A stretch of DNA of 64,000 nucleotides from an uncultured Bacteroidales bacterium (GTDB lineage Bacteria; Bacteroidota; Bacteroidia; Bacteroidales; CAIWKO01), in NCBI GenBank assembly GCA_903913285.1, contig CAIWKO010000036.1:1-64000 (forward strand), read 5' to 3'. Positions 43,267-52,819 of the stretch are shown here, piece by piece (within the stretch, counting starts at the first letter, position 1; each line of letters starts with the position of its first letter). The notes under the pieces are model-generated. The model had not been told where the DNA came from, did no database searches, and worked only from the letters and a program-made list of their open reading frames with translations. A program made the translations under genes and the position numbers.

Positions 43267-43848
43267 TTATTTGGGGAATTTAAAATAGGTCATAAAAAGT
43301 ATAAGAGTTTTGTTTTTGCCTGAATAATAAAATTTGATCTGGTTATAGTCCGGTGGACCGAAGGTGGTTCCTATATTATTCGAAAAGCAATAACCCTCAG
43401 TTGGAATATTCATTTGATTTGTAGCCAGTATCCCATTCTTGTCTTCATCATGAAATGCAGCAATTGAATACACTCCTTTAGGAACAGAATCAAAAATAAT
43501 AGTGCATGTGAGTGCTGTAGGTTTAATAACAGCGCCTTTAAAAGGCTTTGAATGGTTGGCGAAGGCTTTATAATTATTGTACAGAGCAATATTAACATTG
43601 CCTGAGGTATTTTTCAGACTCCTAACAATAATGGTGAGTTTGCCGTGCAACGAATCAAATATCGGAATGGAATCCTTATTATTAGGACTTCTCGATTCTT
43701 CCATCTTTATTACGGCGTTGTTAATTTTTTGATCGATCTGGTTAAGTTTAGAGTTAAGGGTGTCGGCAATAGCATTGGGATTGTTTTGAGCAAAACTTTG
43801 TGCAATCGAAATAGTGAATAAAAGGAGTAAAAAGATTCGGGTCTTCAA
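43267..43848 (-). CDS. Exported DUF2141 protein
   Basis: 193 residues from TTG 43848 (MKTRIFLLLLFTISIAQSFAQ, a good signal peptide). The first ATG, at 43881, lies beyond a perfect -7 element TACTTTTG (43875-43868, minus strand), so a transcript from that promoter lacks it; TTG is the best remaining start. The C-terminal ~120 residues fit DUF2141: LTIIVRSLKNTSGNVNIALYN, then FKGAVIKPTALTCTIIFDSVPKGVYSIAAFHDEDKNGIL, then IPTEGYCFSNN. The fold is an Ig-like sandwich; the function is unknown. Confidence 0.8.
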   Translation of the reverse strand: MKTRIFLLLLFTISIAQSFAQNNPNAIADTLNSKLNQIDQKINNAVIKMEESRSPNNKDSIPIFDSLHGKLTIIVRSLKNTSGNVNIALYNNYKAFANHSKPFKGAVIKPTALTCTIIFDSVPKGVYSIAAFHDEDKNGILATNQMNIPTEGYCFSNNIGTTFGPPDYNQIKFYYSGKNKTLILFMTYFKFPK

Positions 43849-43867
43849 AATATATAAGATTTCTTTA

Positions 43868-43875
43868 CAAAAGTA
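43868..43875 (-). promoter_or_regulatory. TAnnTTTG promoter inside the apparent start of the DUF2141 gene
   Basis: TACTTTTG on the minus strand lies six to thirteen bases after the ATG at 43881, 19 bases before TTG 43848. It shows the upstream ATG is unlikely to be used from this promoter. Confidence 0.6.
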
Positions 43876-43881
43876 TAACAT

Positions 43882-44643
43882 TTAAACAAATAATTTCAAT
43901 CCGTCGTAAGCAAATTTAACATTTTCGGGAAGCAATTTTTCCGCATCATCATATTTTCCCATCATGTGACTGATGTGTGTTAATAATGCTTTTTTTGGCG
44001 AAACTTCTTCAATCAAATTTAGTGCCTGTTGTAAATTATAATGAGAATAATGATTTTTTATTCTCAGGGCATTTACTATTAACACATCCAGGTTCTCAAG
44101 TTTTCTCTTCTCAATTGCTTCAATTTCGCTCACATCTGTGAGATAGGCTATATTTTCAATACGGAAACCAAAAATCTTTAGATGATAATGATATGCTTCT
44201 ATCGGAATGATGATGATATTATTTACAGTAAATTCATGATTTATAATTTCGTGCTGATTGATCTGAGGAACTCCGGGGTATTTTTCTTCCGAAAAAGCAT
44301 AACTGAACTCACTTTTTACAATTTGCTGAACTTCGGCACGGGCATAAACATCCATCGGGCGTTTCTGTATGTAATTAAAAGCTCTAACATCATCAAGCCC
44401 GGCAACATGATCTTTATGTCCATGGGTTAATAAAACAGCATCAAGTCGGGTTACATTTTCGCGCAGCATCTGCTGCCTGAAATCAGGGCCTGTATCAATA
44501 ACAATAACAGTATCGTTTACTTCAACAAGCAACGATGATCGCAAACGTTTATCGTGAGTATCTTTCGAATGGCAGGTTTCACAATCGCAGGCAATTACCG
44601 GAACTCCCTGAGAGGTTCCCGTTCCTAAAAATGTTATTTTCAT
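43882..44643 (-). CDS. MBL-fold metal-dependent hydrolase (PhnP-like)
   Basis: 253 residues. Metallo-beta-lactamase motif THGHKDHVAGLDDV (His74, His76, Asp78, His79), DTGPDFR, and a final His near LLTHISHMMG. The N-terminal GTGTSQGVPVIACDCETCHSKDTHDKR has the extra Cys-x-Cys-x-x-Cys site (Cys19, Cys21, Cys24) found in PhnP-type phosphoribosyl cyclic phosphodiesterases. The likely reaction is hydrolysis of a cyclic phosphate or related ester in the cytoplasm. No phosphonate-pathway genes are nearby. The DUF2141 gene follows directly. Confidence 0.88.
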   Translation of the reverse strand: MKITFLGTGTSQGVPVIACDCETCHSKDTHDKRLRSSLLVEVNDTVIVIDTGPDFRQQMLRENVTRLDAVLLTHGHKDHVAGLDDVRAFNYIQKRPMDVYARAEVQQIVKSEFSYAFSEEKYPGVPQINQHEIINHEFTVNNIIIIPIEAYHYHLKIFGFRIENIAYLTDVSEIEAIEKRKLENLDVLIVNALRIKNHYSHYNLQQALNLIEEVSPKKALLTHISHMMGKYDDAEKLLPENVKFAYDGLKLFV

Positions 44644-44705
44644 TATTACAAATTTATGCTTTTTGCCGAAATAGTAGTAATTTTACTTCCATAAAATAGT
44701 ATCTA

Positions 44706-45218
44706 ATGAACAACCCTTTTGAAAGAATTGAACCAAAGCAACTGAACTTTAACACATTTGGTATACTAGACGACGAATGGATGCTGGTTACAGGAGGAAT
44801 AAAAAGCAATTGCAACACCATGACAGCTTCGTGGGGAGGTTTTGGCATTTTGTGGAACAAGCCTGTTGCTTTTGTATTTATTCGTCCTCAGCGGTATACG
44901 TATCAGTTCGCTGAAAAATATGATCATCTCACACTTTCTTTTTTCACTGAACAATACCGCGACGCTTTGAATTATTGCGGTTCTCACTCCGGAAAAGATG
45001 TAGATAAGATAAAAGAATGCGGATTAACCCTTTTCGAAACTGAGGCAGGTTCTATCGGTTTTAATGAAGCCCGAATGGTTCTGGAATGTAAAAAACTCTA
45101 TTTTCAGGATATTGATCCTGTTAACTTTCTCGATCAGAAAATTGACAAGATGTATCCAAAGAAAGATTATCACAGAATGTTTATTTGCGAAATAACCAAT
45201 TGCTTTCATAAAAAATAG
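44706..45218 (+). CDS. Flavin reductase-like FMN-binding protein
   Basis: 170 residues. The flavin reductase domain is recognised by WMLVTGGIKSNCNTMTASWGGFGILWNKPVAFVFIRPQRYTYQF (the N-terminal FMN-binding strand-loop), followed by HLTLSFFTEQYRDALNYCGSHSGKDVDKIKECGL and FNEARMVLECKKLYFQ. Such proteins bind FMN and reduce it with NAD(P)H or serve as electron partners. The bridging function is unknown here. It is divergent from the MBL-fold gene, with 62 bases between the two starts. Confidence 0.88.
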   Translation: MNNPFERIEPKQLNFNTFGILDDEWMLVTGGIKSNCNTMTASWGGFGILWNKPVAFVFIRPQRYTYQFAEKYDHLTLSFFTEQYRDALNYCGSHSGKDVDKIKECGLTLFETEAGSIGFNEARMVLECKKLYFQDIDPVNFLDQKIDKMYPKKDYHRMFICEITNCFHKK

Positions 45219-45255
45219 CACCATTACAATATTTTAAACTGAAGAAAAGAAAAAT

Positions 45256-45263
45256 TACTTTTG
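45256..45263 (+). promoter_or_regulatory. TAnnTTTG promoter before the DUF6913-like gene
   Basis: TACTTTTG at 45256-45263 fits the -7 element. The ATG at 45334 is 71 bases further, so a leader of about 65 bases is expected. Confidence 0.5.
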
Positions 45264-45333
45264 CAACATCATACTAAAACTTTATTATTGAGGTTTTTTA
45301 AGTAACACAATTATTAATAATTCAGGAAATACA

Positions 45334-45876
45334 ATGATCAATACGTTACGAAACTTCTTCTGGAGATCGGATATAAAAAGAGAATCAGCAAGACTAAACC
45401 GAACAAAAACAATTATCAGTATTGAACAGTCTAAAACAATTGGCATCCTTTACAATGTTGGCGACGAAAAAGATTATATTGCTGCTACAACATTATTTGC
45501 CGGTTTGCAACAGCTTAAAAAAGAAGTTCGCACTTTAGGGTTCATTCCCTACAAAGATCCTCCACACTATTGCTATCCCCGACTTCTATACGATTATATC
45601 ACCAAGAAAAATATCAACTGGTATAAAAAACCATCGGGCGAAAAGATCAAAGATTTTATCAACAAAGACTTTGATATATTATTAAATCTTGATACAGTTC
45701 ATAATTCTTCTCTCACTTATGTTTATGCATTATCTCATGCTAAATTTAAACTTGGCATTGAAACCGATATCAACAAAGAGTTCTCGGATCTGATAATCGC
45801 AACCAAAGACACTGTTTCGATGTCTGAACTCTTTAATTTTATGCTCGATTATATAAAAATGTTTACAGAAAAATAG
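45334..45876 (+). CDS. DUF6913-like cytoplasmic protein
   Basis: 180 residues. The basic N-terminus (MINTLRNFFWRSDIKRESARLNRTKTI) leads to an alpha/beta domain: KTIGILYNVGDEKDYIAATTLFAGLQQLKKEVRTLGFIPY, then INKDFDILLNLDTVHNSSLTYVYALSHAKFKLGIE. This matches, from memory, the uncharacterised Bacteroidetes family DUF6913. No catalytic motif is visible. It may have a Rossmann-like core. The gene is monocistronic, lying before the T9SS peptidase with a 106-base gap. Confidence 0.75.
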   Translation: MINTLRNFFWRSDIKRESARLNRTKTIISIEQSKTIGILYNVGDEKDYIAATTLFAGLQQLKKEVRTLGFIPYKDPPHYCYPRLLYDYITKKNINWYKKPSGEKIKDFINKDFDILLNLDTVHNSSLTYVYALSHAKFKLGIETDINKEFSDLIIATKDTVSMSELFNFMLDYIKMFTEK

Positions 45877-45982
45877 AGGAAAAATCATTTTTGTTGATTA
45901 ATATCTTTTCCAGTTAAAGTTGTGTTAAACATATCTCCTATCAATAATAATTTGTAATTTTCAGCCCAAAATCAAATCTTTT

Positions 45983-48868
45983 ATGCGTAAAATAATATTA
46001 CTATTGTGTGCAGTATTAATTACTGCTGCTGTTTCAGCACAAAACTTTAGTTCCTTGCAAATGCAAGCAGTTAATGTGGCTTTTCAAGGTAAAGGCGAAC
46101 TGGTTATTAAATTCACAGTGCCAACCAAAACACAAATCAACGAAGATCTAACGCACATTATTTCTATTGATGATGTCAAGGCGCTTACAGACGGATCGGG
46201 CTATGAAGTAACGGCTTATGTGAATCCGAGTCAGTTCCAGAATTTTCTGACACGCAACATACCTTACTCTATTGTTCCGAAGGATGCTCCTAAAGCTCTC
46301 ACGATGGCCACCACAGTGGCAGGCATGGCTAATTGGGATGCCTATCCCACCTATAGCGTTTACGAACAAATGATGCTGAATTACGCTACAAATTATCCCA
46401 GCTTATGTCATCTTGATACCATTTTACCATCGACCCCCAATGGACATAATTTGTTGGTATTAAAAATCACGAATAATATAAATATCCCGGCAAACAAGCC
46501 TCAATTCTTGTATGCAAGCACTATGCATGGCAATGAAGAAACAGGCTATGTTCTAATGTTAAGGCTTATTGATTTTTTATTAAATAATTATGGCACAAAC
46601 AGCAGGGTAACTAACATTGTCAATAATGTTGAATTATGGATATGCCCGCTGGAAAATCCCGATGGAACTTATCATACAAATGATAATATACTAGGAGCAT
46701 ATCCGACTTCAACGAGAGAAAATGGTCACACCGTTGATTTGAACCGAAATTACCCTTATATAGGTGGTTCATTGACAAATCAGGACAGTAATGGCTGGGA
46801 ACCGGAAACCAAGGCCTTTATCAAATTTGCGAAAATCCATCATATTAATATGTCAGTCAATTTCCACGATGGATCAGAGGTAGTAAATTATCCCTGGGAT
46901 ACCTGGACCAAAGGTACGCCAGATAACCATCCCCATCCTGACGATGCCTGGATGTTAAGAGTTTCAAGAATCTATGCAGATACAGTTCACGCAAATTCAG
47001 GCACATTAGGTACAACATATTTTACTGATGAGACAAATGGAGTAACGGAAGGTGGCGATTGGTATACTGTTGATGGCGGAAGGCAGGACTATATGACTTA
47101 TTTTTGGCATGATCGTGAAAGCACCATTGAATTGGCATCAAGCCAACCAGCCCAGTCGCAAAACTTACCGGCTTATTGGAATGCCCAGTATCATTCATTT
47201 ATTAAATATATTGAAGAATCCGAATATGGAATAAGGGGGATTATCACAGATTCATGTAGTGGTCTGCCTATACAGGCCAAAGTATATGTCAACAGCCATG
47301 AGGTAAACAGTGATAGTTCTTTTGTTTACTCTGGATTACCGATTGGAGATTATCATCGGTATCTGATCAATGGTACTTACAGTGTAACATACTCTGCAAC
47401 GGGTTATACTTCAAAAACAATTACAGGAGTTACCTTAGCCAACGGAGCAGCAACTGTACGCAATATACAGCTGACCCCTACCGCAGCTCCTGATGCTCAA
47501 TTTACTGGCACTATTACTGATGCTTGTGCAGGAACTGTTCAATTTACAAACAACTCTGCGGCATCAACTTCATTTCTATGGAATTTCGGTGATGGCACAA
47601 CGTCAACAGCAACAAACCCTTCACATACTTATACCACAAGCGGAACTTACACTGTGAAACTTTATGCAACCAATTGTAAAGGAAATGATTCGTTGGTTCG
47701 AACAAACTATCTTGTTATCAGCATGACCACTGCTCCAACCGTAACTGGTGCATCAATTTGCGGAATGGGTGCAATAACATTAAATGCCAGTGGTTCTGGT
47801 ACCTTGAACTGGTATGATGCTGCTTCGGGTGGAACTCTTGTTAATACAGGAACTACATACGACATTCCCAGCCTCTCATCAACTACAACCTATTATGTAA
47901 CCAATTCAACCGCCACCCCCGACCAATTTGTCGGAAAACCTGATTCAATTGGCGGCGGGGCAATGTATACCAATACGACTTATTGGCTTTTATTTGATTG
48001 CAGTTCGGCTGTAATCTTAAAATCGGTAAATGTTTATTCTAGTGCAGCCGGAAACAGAACCATAACCATGAATTCGAGCACAGGGGCTGTTCTTGCAACA
48101 GCAACTGTAAATATTCCTGTCGGATTAAGTACGGTGACACTAAATTTCAATGTACCTGTTGGAACGGGCATGTCATTACGTTGTACGACAACTCCCAATA
48201 TGTATAGAAGTTCTGGAGGAATTACGTTTCCATATTCAATTGCAGGAAAAATATCAATAACAGGAACAAACGCTTCAACGACGCGCTATTATTTCTTTTA
48301 TAATTGGGAAATTGAAACACCTGGTGGATGCGAAAGCGTCAGGGTACCTGTTGTTGCAACAGTCAGTACGATGCCGGTGGCAGGTTTTACATATGGTGTT
48401 GGTGGTGGTGGCTCTGCTAATTTCACCAATACTACGACAAATGGTACTACTTATTTGTGGTCGTTTGGAGATGGCGGCAGCACAACACAAACAAATCCAA
48501 CACATGTTTATACTGCAAACGGAAACTATACTGTACAATTAATTGCCAATAATGGCAGTTGTTCAGATACTACCAGTCAACAGGTAAATGTTACAACCGT
48601 TGGAATTTCTGAAAATCCTTTTTCATCAGTATCTATCTATCCTAATCCTGTTCAGGGAGAATTTACTATTGATTTCGGAACAAATAATAATAAAACGGTA
48701 AATGTCGAAATATTTTCAATGAGAGGACAATTGCTGTATTCAAAGATAGATAACAATACTGCTTTACCTTTGAATATTGATATGACAGAATTTGCTGGAG
48801 GCGTTTATACTATTGAGTTGAGAAGTGATAGCGATCAGAAATTTTTTAAGGTATTTAAATCGAATTAA
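45983..48868 (+). CDS. T9SS-secreted M14 metallocarboxypeptidase with PKD modules
   Basis: 961 residues with a signal peptide (1-20, AAVSAQ). Residues ~110-410 are a peptidase M14 domain: MHGNEETGY (zinc ligands His182 and Glu185), the PLENPDGT and DLNRNYP blocks, NFHDGSEVVNYPWD (zinc ligand His295), and RESTIELASS with catalytic Glu383. A carboxypeptidase-regulatory-like module follows (about 415-495), then a PKD domain (NFGDGTTSTATNPSHTYTT), an Ig-like/adhesion region, a second PKD (SFGDGGSTTQTNPTHVYTA) and a type A T9SS sorting domain (SIYPNPVQGEFTIDF). The protein should cleave C-terminal residues from extracellular peptides. Confidence 0.95.
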   Translation: MRKIILLLCAVLITAAVSAQNFSSLQMQAVNVAFQGKGELVIKFTVPTKTQINEDLTHIISIDDVKALTDGSGYEVTAYVNPSQFQNFLTRNIPYSIVPKDAPKALTMATTVAGMANWDAYPTYSVYEQMMLNYATNYPSLCHLDTILPSTPNGHNLLVLKITNNINIPANKPQFLYASTMHGNEETGYVLMLRLIDFLLNNYGTNSRVTNIVNNVELWICPLENPDGTYHTNDNILGAYPTSTRENGHTVDLNRNYPYIGGSLTNQDSNGWEPETKAFIKFAKIHHINMSVNFHDGSEVVNYPWDTWTKGTPDNHPHPDDAWMLRVSRIYADTVHANSGTLGTTYFTDETNGVTEGGDWYTVDGGRQDYMTYFWHDRESTIELASSQPAQSQNLPAYWNAQYHSFIKYIEESEYGIRGIITDSCSGLPIQAKVYVNSHEVNSDSSFVYSGLPIGDYHRYLINGTYSVTYSATGYTSKTITGVTLANGAATVRNIQLTPTAAPDAQFTGTITDACAGTVQFTNNSAASTSFLWNFGDGTTSTATNPSHTYTTSGTYTVKLYATNCKGNDSLVRTNYLVISMTTAPTVTGASICGMGAITLNASGSGTLNWYDAASGGTLVNTGTTYDIPSLSSTTTYYVTNSTATPDQFVGKPDSIGGGAMYTNTTYWLLFDCSSAVILKSVNVYSSAAGNRTITMNSSTGAVLATATVNIPVGLSTVTLNFNVPVGTGMSLRCTTTPNMYRSSGGITFPYSIAGKISITGTNASTTRYYFFYNWEIETPGGCESVRVPVVATVSTMPVAGFTYGVGGGGSANFTNTTTNGTTYLWSFGDGGSTTQTNPTHVYTANGNYTVQLIANNGSCSDTTSQQVNVTTVGISENPFSSVSIYPNPVQGEFTIDFGTNNNKTVNVEIFSMRGQLLYSKIDNNTALPLNIDMTEFAGGVYTIELRSDSDQKFFKVFKSN

Positions 48869-48887
48869 TCTGCTTGATCGTTTTATT

Positions 48888-48922
48888 AAAAAGGATTGTC
48901 AATCGATGACAATCCTTTTTTG
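48888..48922 (+). terminator. Rho-independent terminator after the M14 peptidase gene
   Basis: The arms AAAAAGGATTGTC (48888-48900) and GACAATCCTTTTT (48908-48920) are fully complementary, with the 7-base loop AATCGAT. A T-run ends the hairpin. Confidence 0.88.
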
Positions 48923-48946
48923 TTAATAAAAACCTTAAAATAATCA

Positions 48947-48976
48947 TTTGAAAGTTGGTACATATTCTTAAATTTG
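48947..48976 (+). promoter_or_regulatory. guaA promoter TTTG-N18-TAAATTTG
   Basis: TTTG (48947-48950) and TAAATTTG (48969-48976) fit the -33/-7 pattern, 18 bases apart. The ATG at 48994 is 17 bases after the -7 element, giving a very short leader. Confidence 0.7.
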
Positions 48977-48993
48977 CCTTGTAAAAACACTTC

Positions 48994-50523
48994 ATGCACG
49001 AAACTATTCTTATCCTCGATTTCGGCTCGCAATACACACAATTGATTGCACGAAGAATTCGCGAGTTATTTATTTATTGCGAAATCCATCCTTATAATAA
49101 AATTCCTGAGATCACATCTGATATTAAAGGTGTCATATTGTCAGGCAGCCCCTTTTCTGTTCGTCAAAATGACGCACCCTATCCTGAACTGAAAAATATA
49201 AGAGGTAGCATACCTATCCTTGCTGTTTGTTATGGAGCACAATATTTGGCCCATATCTGTAACGGGGAGGTTCTTCCTTCAGAAATCAGAGAATACGGAA
49301 GGGCTAATCTGTCGTTTATTGATCCTGATGATACATTATTCAAAGGTATGACGCTTGGTTCGCAAGTATGGATGTCTCATGGTGATACCATACTTAAAAC
49401 TCCCTCAAATTTTAAAATTCTGGCAAGTACCCCTGAAGTGAATGTAGCGGGATTTGTTATTGAAAACGAAAATACATTTGGCATACAGTTTCATCCTGAA
49501 GTTTATCATTCAACAGAAGGTATGATATTACTCAAAAACTTTGCAGTTGATATTTGCAAATGCTCTCAATCATGGACCCCCGATTCGTTTATTGAATCAA
49601 CGGTCGCCTCATTAAAACAACAATTACAAAATGATAAAGTAGTTTTAGGACTTTCAGGCGGGGTTGATTCATCTGTTGCTGCCATAATGATGCATAAAGC
49701 AATTGATAAAAACCTTTATTGCATTTTTGTAGATAATGGATTGCTGCGCAAAAACGAATTTGAGTCGGTACTGGATAACTACAAAAACATGGGGCTGAAC
49801 GTAACCGGAGTTCGTGCCGGGAATATATTTCTCAAGAATTTAATGGGTGTTTCAGAACCTGAACAAAAGCGTAAGATTATTGGTAAGACTTTTATTGAAG
49901 TCTTTGATTCGGAAGCAGGAAAGATTGATAATGTAAAATGGTTAGCTCAAGGCACAATATATCCTGATGTTATAGAATCTATTTCTGTAAAAGGTCCATC
50001 TGCTACTATAAAATCCCATCATAATGTTGGTGGATTGCCTGATTACATGAAATTGCAGATCGTTGAACCTCTAAAGTCATTATTTAAAGACGAAGTTCGC
50101 AGAGTTGGCGCCTCTTTAGGTTTGAAATCCGAGATATTGAACCGACACCCTTTTCCTGGTCCGGGACTTGGTATACGCATTATTAGTGATATAACTGCCG
50201 AAAAAGTTCGTATTTTGCAGGAAGTTGATTATATTTTTATCGAGGGTTTGAAAAATTGGAATTTGTATGATAAGGTATGGCAGGCTGGTGCAATGCTGCT
50301 TCCTGTTCAATCAGTTGGCGTGATGGGTGATGAACGTTCTTATGAAAATGTGGTTGCACTGAGAGCTGTTGCATCAACCGATGGAATGACCGCTGACTGG
50401 GTGCATCTCCCCTACGAATTTTTGGCAAAAATGTCGAATGAGATAATAAATAAAGTAAAAGGTGTTAATCGGGTGGTATATGATATTAGTTCTAAACCAC
50501 CTGCAACTATTGAATGGGAATAA
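48994..50523 (+). CDS. guaA: GMP synthase (glutamine-hydrolysing)
   Basis: 509 residues with the full two-part layout. The class I glutamine amidotransferase has Cys79 in AVCYGAQ and His167-Pro-Glu169 in FHPEVYHS. The ATP-pyrophosphatase domain has the P-loop SGGVDSS (221-227). The GMP synthase C-terminal dimerisation domain has [13 protein letters not shown] and the final [15 protein letters not shown]. The enzyme turns XMP, glutamine and ATP into GMP in the cytoplasm. The next gene starts 11 bases after the stop (ATG 50535). Confidence 0.97.
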   Translation: MHETILILDFGSQYTQLIARRIRELFIYCEIHPYNKIPEITSDIKGVILSGSPFSVRQNDAPYPELKNIRGSIPILAVCYGAQYLAHICNGEVLPSEIREYGRANLSFIDPDDTLFKGMTLGSQVWMSHGDTILKTPSNFKILASTPEVNVAGFVIENENTFGIQFHPEVYHSTEGMILLKNFAVDICKCSQSWTPDSFIESTVASLKQQLQNDKVVLGLSGGVDSSVAAIMMHKAIDKNLYCIFVDNGLLRKNEFESVLDNYKNMGLNVTGVRAGNIFLKNLMGVSEPEQKRKIIGKTFIEVFDSEAGKIDNVKWLAQGTIYPDVIESISVKGPSATIKSHHNVGGLPDYMKLQIVEPLKSLFKDEVRRVGASLGLKSEILNRHPFPGPGLGIRIISDITAEKVRILQEVDYIFIEGLKNWNLYDKVWQAGAMLLPVQSVGVMGDERSYENVVALRAVASTDGMTADWVHLPYEFLAKMSNEIINKVKGVNRVVYDISSKPPATIEWE

Positions 50524-50534
50524 AAATTTTAACG

Positions 50535-52343
50535 ATGAAACAACTCAGAAAAATTATCCCGATTGCTGTTTTCATTCTTGGAATAAGTAATTTTTTGTAT
50601 GCTCAGAATATTGAATTAAGTACAAGAACTGAATTTCTGAGCAATAAAACATACTATTTGCATACTGTTAAACAAGGTCAGACTATTTATAGTATTGCTA
50701 GAGCTTATTGCGTTGATGTCAGACAGATATTTGATGCAAATCCCGAATCTGTTAAAGGAATTCTGGCAGGTGTGGTTTTAAAAGTTATTAAGATTAGCAA
50801 TCCTGAAGAAAAAACATTCATCAACCATTATGTCGAAAAAGGAGAAACATTATACAAAATTGCCACTAACTATAGTGTTAAAGTTGACGACATATATAAA
50901 TTGAATACTGGTTTGACAGATAAATTAAGTATAGGACAACTTATTAAGATACCTCTTGAAACAAAAATTAAAACAGTAGTTAAGCCAGAAAAAAACTCAA
51001 TTCATATTGTTCAAAAAAATGAAACACTCTTTAGTATTGCAAAACAAAGTGGTATAGCAGTTGATGAACTAAAGAAGCTAAATGCCGGCATTAGTGAAAA
51101 TCTTCAACCAGGGCAGCAGATAAAAGTGCCTTTTATTGAAGTTGCACAAAAAACTGCAGAAAAAGATAGCATCGTTGTGTTTGAATGTGGAAAAACAGGT
51201 TTGCAAGGCACATACAATATCGCTTTGATGATCCCATTTTATCTTGATCATTCTCAAAGTATTGATACGGGAAATAATGGAAAATCAATATCCTCCTATA
51301 AATCACTTTCTTTCATTCAATTTTATGAAGGTGCTCGTCTAGCAATAGATTCGTTAGAAAAAGCAGGATTCTCATTAAAAGTTTATTTCTATGATATAGC
51401 AGAAGATACAAATCAAGTTTATGAAGTGCTTAAGAAATCTGAATTTGCCTCTATGAACCTTATCATAGGTCCTTTATTCAGCAGTAATTTTAGTATTGTA
51501 TCCGAGTGGTCTAAAAAACATAACGTTCCAATAATTAATCCATTTACCACGAAATGTGATCTGTTAAAGAGTAACCCGAATGCATTCAAGCTAAATACAT
51601 CTTTTCGAAGTGAATCTAAGCAAATTATTGGTTTTATTAAAGATACATATAAAGATTGTAATTTGTTTATTGTTTTTAACGAGAAGGAGAAAGAGCTGGC
51701 TGATTCATTAATTAATGCTGCCAATTTGGAGATTACTCACAATAAGATTAACATACAACTCTTTAAGGTTATTTATTCTAAAGAAGGATTAGCTGGAATT
51801 ACCAAGAGTATTTCCGAATCAAAAATTAACGTCATTATTACACTAATGGATGGTGAGGCCTTTGTTTCTTCTTATCTCAGAAACCTTAATGATTTGGCCT
51901 ATAAATATAAAATTGTACTTTTTGCCGAAAAAAATTGGGAAGAATATAACAGCCTTGAAATAGAATATTTGAATAATTTGAACACGCATATCTATTCAAA
52001 CAGTTTTATTGATTACAAGGAGAGTAAAACTCAGGATTTTGTATTGAATTTCAGAAACTCTTATAAAACTGATCCCGATTATTACGCATTCCAAGCATAC
52101 GATATCATGATGTACTTTGGTTATGCATTAAAGAACTATGGAAAGAACTTCCAGAGTTGCTTAAGTAATTATAATCCAACTCTTCTTGAAGCAAGTTATA
52201 ACTTTAGGAAGACTGTTGACGGAGGTTTTGAGAACGTAACTGGGATTATATACCGATATGAAGATTATAAGATGGTCAATGCATCCGTTAATCCCAAACG
52301 TGAAATTATATTAAATGAGAAGATAGAAAAGAAAAAACCCTAA
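50535..52343 (+). CDS. Triple LysM plus periplasmic ligand-binding-like protein
   Basis: 602 residues from ATG 50535 (signal peptide to about residue 24, NFLYAQ). An upstream ATG at 50514 would overlap guaA and spoil the signal peptide. Three LysM modules lie at about 41-85 (HTVKQGQTIYSIARAYCV), 98-142 (HYVEKGETLYKIATNYSV) and 155-200 (HIVQKNETLFSIAKQSGI). Residues ~220-600 resemble a type I periplasmic-binding fold (ALMIPFYLDHSQ ... SFIQFYEGARLAIDSLEKAGFSLKVYFYDIAEDTNQVYEVL ... LIIGPLFSSNFSIVSEWSKKHNVPIINPF). It probably docks on peptidoglycan and binds a ligand or partner. No ABC transporter is adjacent. Confidence 0.88.
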   Translation: MKQLRKIIPIAVFILGISNFLYAQNIELSTRTEFLSNKTYYLHTVKQGQTIYSIARAYCVDVRQIFDANPESVKGILAGVVLKVIKISNPEEKTFINHYVEKGETLYKIATNYSVKVDDIYKLNTGLTDKLSIGQLIKIPLETKIKTVVKPEKNSIHIVQKNETLFSIAKQSGIAVDELKKLNAGISENLQPGQQIKVPFIEVAQKTAEKDSIVVFECGKTGLQGTYNIALMIPFYLDHSQSIDTGNNGKSISSYKSLSFIQFYEGARLAIDSLEKAGFSLKVYFYDIAEDTNQVYEVLKKSEFASMNLIIGPLFSSNFSIVSEWSKKHNVPIINPFTTKCDLLKSNPNAFKLNTSFRSESKQIIGFIKDTYKDCNLFIVFNEKEKELADSLINAANLEITHNKINIQLFKVIYSKEGLAGITKSISESKINVIITLMDGEAFVSSYLRNLNDLAYKYKIVLFAEKNWEEYNSLEIEYLNNLNTHIYSNSFIDYKESKTQDFVLNFRNSYKTDPDYYAFQAYDIMMYFGYALKNYGKNFQSCLSNYNPTLLEASYNFRKTVDGGFENVTGIIYRYEDYKMVNASVNPKREIILNEKIEKKKP

Positions 52344-52345
52344 GC

Positions 52346-52816
52346 TCAATAATCTATTTTATTGGTTTTTTGTTTCCATAATTCGAAAGGTTCAAACAGT
52401 TTCTTACTAATAATATGCTCGAAAGGAATAGTTCTTTCTTCAATAGAAGCAGTTATTTGCCCATAAATAAAGGAATCATCAAAGCCATATCTGGATGCTT
52501 CTGCTTTATCAGCGGCAAAATACACTTTGTCTGGTCGAGCCCAAAAAATAGCACCAAAACACATTGGACAAGGTTCGCAACTACAATAAATTTCACAACC
52601 ATTTAACTGAAAGGTATTCAGATTACTACAAGCGTTACGAATCGCATTTACTTCTGCATGCGCCGTTGGGTCATTATTAGTTGTAACTAAATTAAATCCT
52701 TTACCGACAATCTGTCCGTCTTTTATTACTATTGCTGCAAAGGGACCTCCATTACCGGAAATGACATTTTCTTTTGCCATCTCAATGCATAAATCAATAT
52801 ATTCCTTATCAGTCAT
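52346..52816 (-). CDS. Nucleoside/guanine deaminase (CDA fold)
   Basis: 156 residues of the cytidine deaminase-like zinc enzyme superfamily. AHAEVNAIR supplies His53 and the proton-shuttling Glu55; EPCPMCFGAIFWA supplies Cys83 and Cys86. The sequence GNGGPFAAIVIKDGQIVGKGFNLVTTNNDPTAH and the ending VFEPFELWKQ-like PFELWKQKTNKIDY fit the guanine deaminase GuaD/TadA-like group. The gene lies just three bases before the plus-strand stop at 52343 (convergent) and is probably co-transcribed with lon, being 4 bases after its stop. Confidence 0.9.
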   Translation of the reverse strand: MTDKEYIDLCIEMAKENVISGNGGPFAAIVIKDGQIVGKGFNLVTTNNDPTAHAEVNAIRNACSNLNTFQLNGCEIYCSCEPCPMCFGAIFWARPDKVYFAADKAEASRYGFDDSFIYGQITASIEERTIPFEHIISKKLFEPFELWKQKTNKIDY

Positions 52817-52819
52817 AGC

